A stretch of DNA of 64,000 nt from Rhodeus uyekii (GCA_037043235.1 JAWRVZ010000078.1:1068001-1132000), one strand, 5' to 3'. Numbered from the stretch's first letter, positions 48,528 to 59,249 are shown. Numbers and translations are program-made. Notes: a model not told the origin generated them from the letters alone.

Positions 48528-50186
48528 TCAAGTCAAGTCAAGTCACCTTTATTTATATAGCGCTTTTTACAATGTAGATTGTTTCAAAGCAGCTTTACAG
48601 GAAAAACAATATAAACAAAGTTTGTTTGGCTGAACAGAAGCCCCAAAAGAGCAGGCGAATCAATACAATTGATGAATTTTAAGTGTTAAGTTTCCCCAAC
48701 TGAGCAAGCCATAGGCGACAGCGGCAAGGAACCAAAACTCCGGCAGGTGACGTAACGAATGAAGAATAGAATGGAGAAAAAACCTTGGGAGAAACCAGGC
48801 TCAGTCGGGGGACCAGTTCTCCTCTGGCCAACAGCCAAACAGTACATGATTATTATATTGACAACAATTCAAGTCCAATATGAAGTCCAATTTGGTCCGG
48901 TTGGAGATGGGTTCATGATCGTCACAGGGGAGGGTCCAGTAGAGTCACGGTCTCCGCAGACACTTCAGGGCAGTGCTGCGCTCGTGTCCAGGTCCTTCAT
49001 CTGATCTGGATACGGCCCGGATCCGGCTGACCACGGTAACCTCGGAATAAACAGAGAACAATATCAGCGTAGATGCCATTCTTCTTCTGATGTATCGAGT
49101 ACATCAGGTGTTATGGGAATGTTCTCGGTTCCGGCTTATCTAAATTATGCAGCCTAACAATCATTTTACATGATTTGGATTAAAATGTATGTATAATGTG
49201 TTATGTGTATGCCAGGTTGAAAAGATGTGTTTTTAGTCTAGATTTAAACTGACAGAGTGTGTCTGCTTCCCGAACTGTATTAGGAAGACTGTTCCAGAGT
49301 TTAGGAGCTAAATAGGAAAAGGATCGACCGCCAGCAGTTGACTTTGATATTCTAGGTATTATAAGCTGGTCAGTATTTTGGGATCGCAATAGACGTGAAG
49401 GACTATAATGTGTTAAGAGATCGCTCAAGTACTGGGGAGCTAAACCATTTAATGCTTTGTAAGTAATTAGCAAGATTTTAAAATGTATTCGGTGATTAAT
49501 AGGAAGCCAGTGCAGGTTTGACAGAACTGGGCTAATATGCTCATACTTCCTGGTTCTAGTAAGAACTCGAGCTGCTGCATTTTGGACCAGCTGTAATTTG
49601 TTTATTAAGCGTGCAGGGCAACCACCTAGTAGAGCATTACAATAATCTAGCCTTGAACTCATGAACGCATGAACTAACTTTTCCGCATTCGTCTTAGAGA
49701 GCATATGTCGCAATTTAGATATATTTTTAAGATGGATGAATGCCGTTTTACAGATGCTAGAAACATGGCTTTCAAATGAAAGATTGGTATCAAAGAGCAC
49801 ACCCAGGTTTCTAACTGACGACGAAGACTTGACAGAACAGCCATTGAGTGTTAGGCAGTAGTCTAGATTATTACGCGCTGAACTTTTTGGTCTAATAATT
49901 AGAATCTCTGTTTTTTCAGAATTAAGCAGTAGAAAGTTATTAGTCATCCAATTTTTTATATCGGTTATGCATTCTGTTAATTTAGTGAATTTGTTTGTTT
50001 CATCCGGATGAGAAGAAATATAGAGCTGAGTATCATCAGCGTAACAATGAAAGCTAATGCCATGCTTCCTAATAACTGCACCCAAAGGAAGCATGTACAG
50101 GGTGAAAAGCAATGGTCCTAACACTGAACCTTGAGGAACTCCATACGAATCTACTCTCCTTCTGGTAAGACTGAGATGGTCATTCA
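48528..50186 (-). mobile_element. L2/CR1-type LINE, 5' truncated, inside Gypsy
   Basis: Inserted antisense between gag and protease. ACATG at 48523-48527 and 50187-50191 is the candidate target duplication. The 3' tail reads as repeated ACTTG units on the minus strand, and the subterminal 'aataaaggtgacttgac'-type sequence matches tails at 9826 and 32896. The element body starts inside the reverse transcriptase. Confidence 0.85.
49201..50186 (-). pseudogene. LINE reverse transcriptase, C-terminal part
   Basis: About 328 codons open, starting inside the polymerase domain. Visible are GVPQGSVLGPLLFTLYMLPL, then FHCYADDTQLYIS with the catalytic YADD, NLGVLFDTNLSFESHV, and the C-terminal block LWNSLPNTVREADTLCQFKS typical of L2/CR1-type fish LINEs. 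The fingers and the endonuclease are missing through 5' truncation, so it is not functional although no stop interrupts what remains. Confidence 0.85.
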
Positions 50187-50188
50187 AC

Positions 50189-51319
50189 ATGCACGACTGT
50201 CAAGCACTTCTGGAATCCGGGGCAGAAGGTAATTTCATGGACCACGCATTTGCTGTCAAGCTCCAGATTCCCCTCAAGACTCTCACTAACAAGATTACTG
50301 TTCACGCACTTAATGGTCAGGAACTTCCCACCATCACACTCATCACTGAAGACCTCACTCTCATCACTTCTGACAACCACTCTGAGACTATTTCTTTTTT
50401 TATTTTGGACTCTCCCCTTGCACCCATCGTTCTTGGTCACCCCTGGCTCATTCAACACAACCCCAAAGTGGACTGGATTCAGAAATCCATTGTGGCTTGG
50501 AGCATTAAGTGTCATGAGTCTTGTCTTGCGTCTGCATGTCCGTCTGTTTCTGTTTCTGTTTTTCAGGAGGAAACAGTGGATTTATCTAACGTGCCCGCTG
50601 AGTACCGCGACCTGAAGGAGGTGTTCAGTAAGTCTCGGGCTGCTTCTCTCCCTCCGCATCGTCTCTATGACTGTGCCATAGATTTATTGCCAGGTAAATC
50701 TCCGCCCAAAGGCAAGTTATATTCACTTTCTGCTCCAGAAAGGGAGGCTATGGAGAAATATATTTCTGATTCACTGGCAACGGGGTTCATCCGCCCTTCC
50801 TCTTCTCCAGCGGGGGCGGGGTTCTTTTTTGTGGGGAAAAAGGACGGGTCTCTGCGACCTTGTATTGATTACCGGGGGCTGAACAACATCACGGTAAAGA
50901 ATACTTATCCTTTGCCGTTGATGTCTTCAGCGTTCGAGAGGTTGCAGGGAGCGTCAATTTTCACAAAATTGGATTTACGTTACTCTTATCATTTGGTCCG
51001 CATTAGGGAGGGGGATGAATGGAAGACCGCTTTTAACACCCCTAGGGGGCATTTTGAATATTTGGTTATGCCTTTTGGGCTTTCCAACGCCCCAGCGGTC
51101 TTCCAGGCACTCGTCAATGACGTGCTGCGAGACATGGTCAACCAATTCACATATGTCTACCTGGATGACATATTGATTTTTTTCCTCGTCTCTCCAGGAA
51201 CACGTGCAGCACGTCCGAGTTCTTCAGAGGTTGCTAGTGAATGGGCTTTTTGTCAAGGCGGAGAAATGCGTGTTTCATGCACAGTCTGTTCCTTTTCTAG
51301 GGTACATCGTGTCGTCTGA
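50189..51319 (+). pseudogene. Gypsy Pol part 1: protease and reverse transcriptase
   Basis: The frame starts in the protease, ALLESGAEGNFMD, where the catalytic Asp of the family's DSGA motif is Glu. The C-terminal protease VLGHPWLIQHNPKVDW follows. Reverse transcriptase starts near VPAEYRDLKEVFSK and shows FFVGKKDGSLRPCIDYRGLN, FTKLDLRYSYHLVRIREGDE and VYLDDILIF with the YLDD box. Just after it a run of seven T (near 51176-51183) shifts the frame and the remaining residues are out-of-frame. The next pol frame overlaps and continues the protein. Confidence 0.88.
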
Positions 51320-51767
51320 GGGAGTACGTATGGATCCTGAGAAGGTCAAGGCTGTGGTGGATTGGCCAAGTCCAGATTCCCGTAAGGCCCTACAGAGGTT
51401 TCTGGGGTTTGCCAATTTTTACCGGCGCTTTATTCACAATTTCAGCCAACTAGCCGCGCCTCTGATTGCCTTGACCTCCCCCAGAACTACGTTCAGGTGG
51501 TCAGACACAGCCGAGGCTGTGTTTGCCAAACTGAAGGGTTGCTTTGTTTCAGCCCCCATTCTCATTGCCCCTGATCCATCACGGCAGTTCGTGGTGGAGG
51601 TCGATGCGTCAGAGGTGGGGGTAGGTGCAGTGTTATCCCAACGTTCTTCCGCAGATGACAAGATGCATCCTTGCGCGTTTTTTCCCCTGCTGAACATAAT
51701 TACGACATTGGTAACCGAGAGTTGCTGGCGGTCAAGCTTGCATTGGAAGAGTGGCGCCATTGGTTAG
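51204..51767 (+). pseudogene. Gypsy Pol part 2: RT thumb and start of RNase H
   Basis: Continues the protein after the frameshift: LLVNGLFVKAEKCVFHAQSV, FLGYIVSSEGVRMDPEKVKA, RFLGFANFYRRFIHNFSQLA, and then the RNase H start FVVEVDASEVGVGAVLSQR with the first catalytic Asp. After HPCAFF a second break near 51680 (a deletion of roughly a dozen bases, judging by the missing FSRRL-type segment) moves to the next frame. Confidence 0.87.
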
Positions 51768-53404
51768 AGGGTTCAGGGGTGCCTTTTATTGTATGGACCG
51801 ACCACAAGAACTTAGAATATATTAGAACCGCCAAAAGATTGAACTCCAGGCAGGCTCGGTGGGCACTTTTTTTCGGTCGTTTAGATTTTTCTCTCTCGTA
51901 CCGCCCGGGTTCCAAAAACATCAAACCCGATTCTTTATCGCGCATTTTTGATCGTTCCGAACGCCCGTCTACTCCCGAGTGCATTTTACCAGAGACGTTA
52001 GTGGTCTCTACACTCACATGGGAGGTCGAATCGAAGGTCAAGACGGCCTTAAAAGGGGTAACGTCTCCGCACGGGTGCCCACCGAATCGGTTATTTGTGC
52101 CGGAGGGATTACGGTCCATGGTCATTCAGTGGGGACATTGTTCTAATGTGGCTTGTCATCCAGGAGTTAAACGCACAGGATTCCTCGTTAAGCAACGATT
52201 CTGGTGGCCACTTATGGCTCGTGACGTTCACAATTTTGTTTTGGCTTGCTCAATTTGTGCCACTGGTAAGACTTCCAATCGGTCCCCTGATGGGTTTCTT
52301 CAACCGCTGCCCGTCCCTTCGAGACCCTGGTCACATATTTCGCTAGATTTTATCACCGCCCTTCCGCTCTCTCAAGGACACACGGTAGTTTTAACCGTGG
52401 TGGACAGATTCTCGAAGGCGGCTCATTTCATTCCCTTGCCCAAATTACCCTCAGCCAAGGAGAAAGCATTGATAGTCGTTGATCACGTCTTTCGCTTACA
52501 TGGCCTCCCGACAGACGTGGTTTCCGACAGGGGACCCCAGTTTGTGTCCAAATTATGGCAAGAATTTTGTAAGTTGTTGGGGGCGACTGTCAGTCTGTCC
52601 TCTGGGTTTCACCCCCAGAGCAATGGTCAAACTGAGAGAGCCAACCAGGATTTGGAAAGAACGTTGCGATGTTTGGTTTCCAAGAATCCTTCCTCATGGA
52701 GTCAGCAACTTTCTATGGTTGAGTACGCCCACAACACGTTACCAGTGTCGTCCACGGGCCTGTCTCCGTTTGAGTGTAGTGTAGGTTACCAGCCACCCAT
52801 CTTTTCTAGTCTGGAGTCCGAGATCGCGGTTCCCTCCGCTCACGCTTTCGTCCAGAGGTGTCACCGCACTTGGACTAGAGCCCGTGAGACTCTACTCCAA
52901 GTGAGGGAGCGCACCAAGGCCAAGGCCGATCGCCACCGGTCGAAGCCTCCGATATACGTCACGGGTCAAAAAGTGTGGCTTTCTACTAAGAACATTCCTC
53001 TCCGCTCCGTTTCTAATAAACTTGCTCCCAAATTTATTGGTCCGTTTACTATCACCAAAATCATTAGTCCGGTGACAGTCCGCCTCAAATTCCCTCCAGC
53101 GTACAGGAGGATTCATCCCGCCTTTCATGTGTCAAAGATAAAGCCTGTTTTTCGTTCTAAACTTAATCCGCCAGCCCCGGTTCCTCCACCGCCGCGACTC
53201 GTAGATGGGGAACCCACTTATTCGGTTAATCGTATTCTGGACTCAAGGCGGAGGGGACGCGGATTCCAGTACTTGGTGGACTGGGAAGGTTACGGTCCGG
53301 AGGAGAGAAGTTGGGTGCCTGCCAGAGACATTCTGGATCACTCCCTTATTGATGATTACAATCGACAGGTAAGGGAGTTGGGGAACGCCAGGAGGCGTTC
53401 CTAG
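51671..53404 (+). CDS. Gypsy Pol part 3: RNase H, integrase, chromodomain
   Basis: 577 open codons. RNase H continues with FSPAEHNYDIGNRELLAVK and FIVWTDHKNLEYI. The integrase HHCC finger has His156, His163, Cys193 and Cys196. The catalytic core has Asp226 (SHISLDFITA), Asp286 (VVSDRGPQF) and Glu322 (NGQTERANQD), giving the D,D35E spacing. A GPY/F-like KFIGPFTITK region follows. The last ~60 residues form a chromodomain (YSVNRILDSRRRGRGFQYLV then DWEGYGPEERSWVP), which in chromoviruses targets integration to chromatin marks. The stop is TAG 53402-53404, overlapping the polypurine tract. This portion is intact, but upstream breaks mean it cannot be made as a normal polyprotein. Confidence 0.9.
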   Translation: MRVFSPAEHNYDIGNRELLAVKLALEEWRHWLEGSGVPFIVWTDHKNLEYIRTAKRLNSRQARWALFFGRLDFSLSYRPGSKNIKPDSLSRIFDRSERPSTPECILPETLVVSTLTWEVESKVKTALKGVTSPHGCPPNRLFVPEGLRSMVIQWGHCSNVACHPGVKRTGFLVKQRFWWPLMARDVHNFVLACSICATGKTSNRSPDGFLQPLPVPSRPWSHISLDFITALPLSQGHTVVLTVVDRFSKAAHFIPLPKLPSAKEKALIVVDHVFRLHGLPTDVVSDRGPQFVSKLWQEFCKLLGATVSLSSGFHPQSNGQTERANQDLERTLRCLVSKNPSSWSQQLSMVEYAHNTLPVSSTGLSPFECSVGYQPPIFSSLESEIAVPSAHAFVQRCHRTWTRARETLLQVRERTKAKADRHRSKPPIYVTGQKVWLSTKNIPLRSVSNKLAPKFIGPFTITKIISPVTVRLKFPPAYRRIHPAFHVSKIKPVFRSKLNPPAPVPPPPRLVDGEPTYSVNRILDSRRRGRGFQYLVDWEGYGPEERSWVPARDILDHSLIDDYNRQVRELGNARRRS

Positions 53405-53413
53405 GAGGGGGGG
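53403..53413 (+). promoter_or_regulatory. Polypurine tract
   Basis: AGGAGGGGGGG directly upstream of the 3' LTR, separated by TAC, is the plus-strand primer site expected for an LTR element. Confidence 0.85.
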
Positions 53414-53743
53414 TACTGTCACGGTTTATGAATACATTGTTTCCTGCTTGTCTTGTGTCACTGTTGTGATGTTTGTGTGTCAGTAGGTGTGCTCCAAGCC
53501 ACTTGGATAATCAGCGTCGGCAGCTGTCACTCATCACCACACCTGCTGCAGCTCATTAACTCACCTACATATACTCACTCACTTCTCATCTCCATTGTCA
53601 GATCGTTGTTGATGTCTCCATGGTGTGTGTCCCTCCTGTTCGGTGTTCCAGTCTTGCCTCAGTTCCTGTTCCTGTCTTTGTGGATTGTTCACCGTCTGGA
53701 TTGTCTTCACCCGCACTCGTCACTTCACCACCGCACTGGATCG

Positions 53744-54065
53744 TAGGGATGTGGAAATGAGGCTTCATGAAGCACCGAGGCTTCACCCTGACTGTTTCGG
53801 GAAAAGATTCGAGGCTTCACGAGTGTCATGAACAGCGCCATCTGGTGCTTATTTAAAATAAAGCAGGCAGAAGCCTGTGAAAGAAGCTCTGTCAGATGAA
53901 GCAAACACAACACACTCCATCGTTTCAATGCTATGTGTACAAATAAAAGCTTTATATGTTTGTGTTTAATGTATCCAGAAAAAAATAAAAATAATTTACC
54001 CATAAAGTGTGACAATAAAATATGATATGAATTTATATGTTTCAATAAGATCTAACGTAGGCTTA

Positions 54066-54120
<55 letters not shown>

Positions 54121-54705
54121 GGACATTATGTGATAGGATCATTGTGGATAAATATTAGCGTGTGTCCGCGTGAGAGATCTATCTCTCACCTATGATCGCA
54201 GTACATCCACGATATCATCCTAAAGCAGAAGGATGTTATCAAGAATGTAAATCCTTCCAAGGGCGTGACGATTATATCGAAGTTATGTTCGAATATGAAT
54301 GACGGGATGTTCTGTTGTTGTGGATAAAAGAGAAGCAGATGTCCCTCGACAGGTATTTCATTAAAATGTCTGAGTCAAGTGAAAGTGAAAGTGGGGGGTA
54401 GTCAGGCGAAAAAAAGGTAAGAAAAGTGATCAAAAGAATACAAATCGAAAAAATCAAAACATTAATATACAATGGAAAAGTTTAAAAAGCTAAGTTAATA
54501 AGCTAAGTTATGTTAATTTAAGTTATGTAGTGCTAGTGCAAGGTACGATACAGAATCAAGTGTCTCCATACAACTCCCCCCCCCCCCCCCCCGCATCTGC
54601 CTCTACTGTCTGTAAAAACTTATAATTAAAAACACATTTTACTTGATATCACACATGTATCACATTGTATACATGTACTATAATTGTGTGTGTGTCTATA
54701 TCAAT

Positions 54706-54790
<85 letters not shown>

Positions 54791-55131
54791 TGTTTTCCCA
54801 TAAGAAATACTAGAAAACAAATTAATTCGCGAGTGGATTACATATGTGTGTGTGTGTGTGTAATGTATTGACTCTATATATTACATATATTGACTCTCCT
54901 CACAAAACCAGACTGAGTCAACAAGGACTCGCTAAGGAAGATCTGGGGGTTTGAAGCTTCTGACACGCAAAGTGAAACGCGCACGTGATTTGACAGAAAG
55001 TGAGGCTTCATTTGTCATCGATCACGTGACTCGGGGAAACCAATACACACCCCGATACAGCGCTTCATTTCAAATTGTGTCACATGAGCAATACGCGCAT
55101 CGAAGCTTCAGTATCATACGTAACATCACTA
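53744..55131. mobile_element. hAT-like non-autonomous transposon in the LTR
   Basis: 1388 bp with short inverted ends TAGGGATGT and, from the right, TAGTGATGT. Flanking 8-bp repeats are CTGGATCG (53736-53743) and CCGGATCG (55132-55139), differing at one position; the 5' LTR has one CCGGATCG at this place. 8-bp duplications are characteristic of hAT. Subterminal GAGGCTTCA / GAAGCTTC motifs recur near both ends, as expected for transposase-binding repeats. No transposase frame. The interior carries (CT)n at 54066-54103, a C run near 54577-54592 and (TA)n at 54729-54788. Confidence 0.8.
54729..54788. repeat. (TA)n microsatellite
   Basis: About 30 TA units inside the hAT-like element, after an A run. 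Confidence 0.95.
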
Positions 55132-55258
55132 CCGGATCGTCTCAGTCCCTGCGCCATTCCGTGACCCGTCTCTCAGTGACTAATTGACTCATTTTCCATT
55201 ATTTCAATAAACACCTTTTCACCTGCATTTGCTTCCAGTGATTCATCATGACAAAAAA

Positions 55259-56399
55259 GTTCTCCTTATCTTAAAGTTACTTGTTCTATGTCCTGTAAGG
55301 GGAGAGACACGTTACGTTCTTAGTTCTTAGTCTGTGAGGAAAGAGTCATTAACAAACACTATGCTCAGAGTTTTCGTCCAGCAAGACAGTTATAACTACA
55401 ACACGTCATGAGTCTCCATGATTGAGAAGCAAAAGAGAATTGACCAAGGTCTGGTTCCGAGAGGCAAAATACACACAAAGACATTTGCAACAAGGCTAAG
55501 CTCAGGAGAGCAAACCTTCAGTCCAATGTTCCTTTATCAGTGTGTTCTAGATTGTGAAGACTTCTGCACCTAATTTTAGAACCCTTTGGTGCTCCAAGAG
55601 AGCATCCCACAGAGCTTTGTGTTTAAGACTGTTGAAACGGGTTTCTGCCGCTTTTCCCACTGCATTGCCACCTAGCACAACATCACTGCCATCAGACTGC
55701 TCACTCAACTACGTTGAACGTAAATATCACTTAACCAAACCTCTTTCCAGAGACCTTGGCATTGTCGTTTATTATCAGTATATTATTTTCTAAATTACAT
55801 TATAGGTAATATAACTGATGTTAGATAATAACAAATAATCTTTCATTTACTTTTTTGATGCATAATAAGGTAATGAGTGAGAGTTGACTCTTATTCTTTT
55901 AATGAAAAAAAACAACAACACAGCAACCAGTGGTCTGGTTCTATTATTTTGGGGGCTTGTCACAGGACCTTGGAACCTTTTTTGTGGTTGGTGAAGGGTT
56001 TAACAATTTTTTTTTGTTAAATATAACAAAATACTTGTGTCAGTTATTACACTGATTTTGAATCCTCAAAAATTGTACCTCTTTAATTCCACTCAAAGTG
56101 CTTCACCGTAACCTTCGCTTTTCCCCTTTTCTTTCTTTTTTTAAGAAAAAGAGGGATGGGTTGAGGTTCTTTTTAGTTCATTGATGTTATGGCAAAACAT
56201 TAACTTTCATTAAAGTTCTGAAGTTAAACTAGACTAAATTGAAACACAAGGGTTTCATTCTGAGAAATGGGGTCCCATGTAGAGCACCACAACCACTGAA
56301 CTGTGTTACGAGTGTTGGAGATGGAGATGCTGGCATGATGAACATACATTTTTGGCAATGTGCTGCTCTCTTACAGTCATAACCAACCCAGTGTCCCAT
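55259..56399. other. No gene supported
   Basis: Intergenic sequence right of the Gypsy element. No recognisable coding region or transposon ends. Confidence 0.55.
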
Positions 56400-56698
56400 G
56401 TAAGCCCCCACTCATAGGACCTGTGGTTTGTGTGGGTCCTAATGCCTCAGTATAGTGATGGGGACACTACACTTTCAAAAAGCACCGTCCTTCAGATGAA
56501 ACATTAAACCGAGGTCCAGACTCTCTGTGGTCATAAAAAATCCCAAGATGATAAAAGAGTAGGGGTGTAACCCAGGAATCCTGGCCAAATTTGCCAATTG
56601 GCCTCTGTCCATCATCCTGGCCTCCTAATCGTCTCTATATATACTGCACTGATTGGCTTCTTCACTCTGTCTCCTGTTTGAGTACCCAGAAAGCGCTA
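56400..56698 (+). repeat. Interspersed repeat hosting the Tc1-like insertion
   Basis: Contains 'gtgggtcctaatgcc', 'cagatgaaacattaaaccga', 'tggccaaatttgcc' and 'cccagaaagcgcta', blocks I recall from a widespread cyprinid repeat whose tail reads AAAGCGCTATATAAATG. Here the tail is cut at TA and resumes right of 57903 as 'aattataaataaaatg'. The class (SINE or LINE tail) was not determined. Confidence 0.6.
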
Positions 56699-57903
56699 CA
56701 CACTCACCTAAAGGATTATTAGGAACACCATACTAATACTGTGTTTGACCCCCTTTCGCCTTCAGAACTGCCTTAATTCTACATGGCATTGATTCAACAA
56801 GGTGCTGAAAGCATTCTTAAGAAATATTGGCCATATTGATAGGATAGCATCTTGCAGTTGATGGAGATTTGTGGGATGCACATCCAGGGCACGAAACTCC
56901 TGTTTCACCATATCCCAAAGATGCTCCATTGGGTTGAGATCTGACTGTGGGGCCATTTAAGTGCAGTGAACTCATTGTCATGTTCAAGAAACCAATTTGA
57001 AATGATTCAAGCTTTGTGACATGGTTCATTATCCTGCTGGAAGTAGCCATCAGAGGATGGGTACATGGTGGTCATGAAGGGATGGACATGGTCAGAAACA
57101 GTGCTCAGGTAGGCCATGGCATTTAAACGATGCCCAGTTGGCATTAAGAGACCTAAAGTGTGGCAAGAAAACATCCCCACACCATTACACCACCACCACC
57201 AGCCTGATAACAAGACATGATGGATCCATGTTCTCATTCTGTTTACGCCAAATTCTGACTCTACCATCTGAATGTCTCAACAGAAATAGAGACTCATCAG
57301 ACCAGGCAACATTTTTCCAACGTTCAACTGTCCAATTTTGGTGAGCTTGTGCAAATTGTAGCCTCTTTTTCCTATTTGTAGTGGAGATCAGTGGTACCCG
57401 GTGGGATCTTCTGCTGTTGTAGCCCATCCGCCTCAAGGTTGTGCGTGTTGTGGCTTCACAAATGCTTTGCTGCAAACCTTGGTTGTAAAGAGTGGTTATT
57501 TCAGTCAAAGTTGCTCTTCTATCAGCTTGAATCAGTTGGCCCGTTCTCCTCTTACCTCTAGCATCAACAAGGCATTTTCGCCCACAGGACTGCCACATAC
57601 TGGATGTTTGTCCCTTTTCACAGCATTCTTTGTAAACCCTAGAAATGGTTGTGGGTGAAAATGACAGTAACTGAACAGATTGTGAAATACTCAGACCGGC
57701 CCGTCTGGCAGCAACAACCATGCCACGCTCAAAATTGCTTAAATCACCTTTCTTTCCCATTCTGACATTCAGTTTGGAGTTCAGGAGATTGTCTTGACCA
57801 GAACCACACCCCTAAATGCACTGAAGCAACTGATTGGTTGATTAGATAATTGCATTAATGAGAAATTGAACAGGTGTTCCTAATAATCCTTTAGGTGAGT
57901 GAA
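56699..57903 (-). mobile_element. Tc1-like transposon, 1205 bp
   Basis: 29-bp perfect inverted repeats lie at 56701-56729 (CACTCACCTAAAGGATTATT...) and 57873-57901, with TA at 56697-56698 and 57904-57905. A degraded minus-strand transposase fills the interior. It is inserted in the tail of an older repeat. Confidence 0.92.
56762..57760 (-). pseudogene. Tc1-like transposase, frameshifted
   Basis: Cut-and-paste DDE transposase. The N-terminal frame (57185-57760) starts MGKKGDLSNFERGMVVAARR, with paired helix-turn-helix regions (LSISQSVQLLSFSPTTISRV) and the catalytic ENVAWSDESLFLL-type block (written here as KNVAWSDESLFLL). A shift near 57190 moves to HTLGLLMPTGHRLNAM and GYFQQDNEPCHKA with the second Asp. 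Another shift near 57000 leads to DLNPMEHLWDMVKQEFRA with the Glu and the end NAFSTLLNQCHVELRQF. All three catalytic acids are still visible but the frame is broken at least twice, so it is inactive. The perfect ends mean it could still be mobilised by a related enzyme. Confidence 0.88.
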
Positions 57904-57905
57904 TA

Positions 57906-58480
57906 AATTATAAATAAAATGTTACAAATTATTAATTAATTAATTTAGTAATTCTTTAAAATTTGGCATAGTTATTAGTTCTTAATCATGCCAGTCTCAT
58001 TCCATAATCAAGATTACCTAATAAGGAACTATCTCAGTCCTTACTTTGATATTGTTTCCATATTACGGTAGTTAATAGTAGTAGCTGAAGCGATAATGTA
58101 GTAGTACTCGTTTGTTATGCATTACTTCCTGCATAGTTACCAATTAATGATAGACCATTATTCTGTGTTTTACAGTGTAAGCACTTTGAGATGTTTTTAA
58201 ATGTGCAATAGAAAAAAAGATCTTGTTACATTGTGATCTTCATTTACTTTGGTTTATAGTATTATTGTTACTGTAAAAATTTACATCTAAATAAATTTAG
58301 TAACTGTATACATTATAAAAATTGCTTTTACCATAGCATGGGTAAGATCAATTTATGGAATTTACTAATGTTTTAAAGGGGAACCTTTTTTGTTTAGTTT
58401 AACCCCAATGCCACTAGATGGAGATATTTTCAGCTTTCACATTTTTATTCCTTGAATGATTTCTCACAACTGTAAAGGTG
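57906..58480. other. No gene supported
   Basis: AT-rich. It begins with the continuation of the repeat split by the Tc1-like element; the rest is unassigned. Confidence 0.55.
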
Positions 58481-58544
58481 CGAGCGCAAGCGCAAGCGAG
58501 GCTGTTCAAAGGCCTCCATAGTCACAGCGCCACAGCCGCTTGCA

Positions 58545-59240
58545 GCAGCTCACGGACCGGTCCGCGAATACGCTCCGCGGCCCGGTGTTGTACCGAAATC
58601 TGACTCCCCGGACAAATCTCACTCCCCTACGCGCGCGCATTAGCCTAATACGCGCTGCATCGAGCATATTCGTCTACAAATCGATGTTTTCACACCGCAA
58701 ACACTTAGAAACTACACAGAAGTTTTGTGTACGCTTGAATAAATAAGCAGAAAATGAAAGTATATTACATTTATAATGAATTATAGTAGGCCTATGGGTT
58801 TACCAGGGGAGTCAGATTTTTACAGCCGAAAAATAAGACTCACCATATTTATCTTATTATCTCATCATATGGTGAGTCTGTGAGCTTTTAAACCAGAGTT
58901 AGTGAGGGGAGTGAGATTTTCAAAGGTGCAGAAAGAAAGATTTTCTGCTGTGAAAATCTGACTCCCCCTGGTAAACCCATTATAAATGTAATATAATTTA
59001 ATTTTCCGCTTATTTAAGCATACGCAAAACTTCCGTGTACGTTTGCTGTGTGAAAACATCGGTTTTTAGGCGAATATGTTCAAGAAAGTGCGTTTCATCT
59101 AAATGCAGTGCTTATTAATGCGCGTGCATAGGGAAGTGAGATTTGTCCGGGGAGTCAGATTTCGATACAACACCGGTACCATTTCATCGACGGACCGGTC
59201 CGCGAAATCGCTCCGCTCACCGGGGGTTGGGGACCACTGC
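58545..59240. mobile_element. hAT-like fragment carrying a hairpin insertion
   Basis: 'cggaccggtccgcgaa' occurs at both 58553 and 59188. The right end reads inward as CAGTGGTCCCCAACCCCCGG, a terminus style common in hAT elements. It was interrupted at CCGG by the hairpin element. Left end and target duplication were not found. Confidence 0.5.
58586..59172. mobile_element. Long-hairpin (foldback) element with CCGG duplications
   Basis: 587 bp from TGTTGTACCGAAATC to GATTTCGATACAACA, flanked by CCGG at 58582-58585 and 59173-59176. The two halves are inverted copies: outer arms of about 200 bp ('tctgactccccggacaaatc' against 'gatttgtccggggagtcaga'), inner arms with 'atgggtttaccagggg', and a further stem 'gactcaccatat'/'atatggtgagtc'. 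No coding capacity. A half copy lies at 15137-15356. Confidence 0.75.
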
Positions 59241-59249
59241 TCTATCACA

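Larger units (their letters stand above)
47062..55253 (+). mobile_element. Gypsy chromovirus retrotransposon, nested and broken
   Basis: LTR retrotransposon with 5' LTR 47062-47503, gag 47585-48472, pol in three frames between 50189 and 53404, a polypurine tract at 53403-53413, and a 3' LTR starting at 53417. Flanks AAAAA at 47057-47061 and 55254-55258 are consistent with a 5-bp target duplication, though in A-rich DNA. A minus-strand L2-type LINE (48528-50186) splits gag from protease, and a hAT-like element (53744-55131) splits the 3' LTR. A C-terminal chromodomain on the integrase places it with chromoviruses. The LTRs differ at only a handful of positions, so the original insertion is fairly young, yet pol carries two frameshifts. 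Confidence 0.92.
53417..55253 (+). repeat. Gypsy 3' LTR, split by an insertion
   Basis: Segments 53417-53743 and 55140-55253 align to the 5' LTR. Between them is a hAT-like element plus one copy of its target duplication. Confidence 0.9.
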
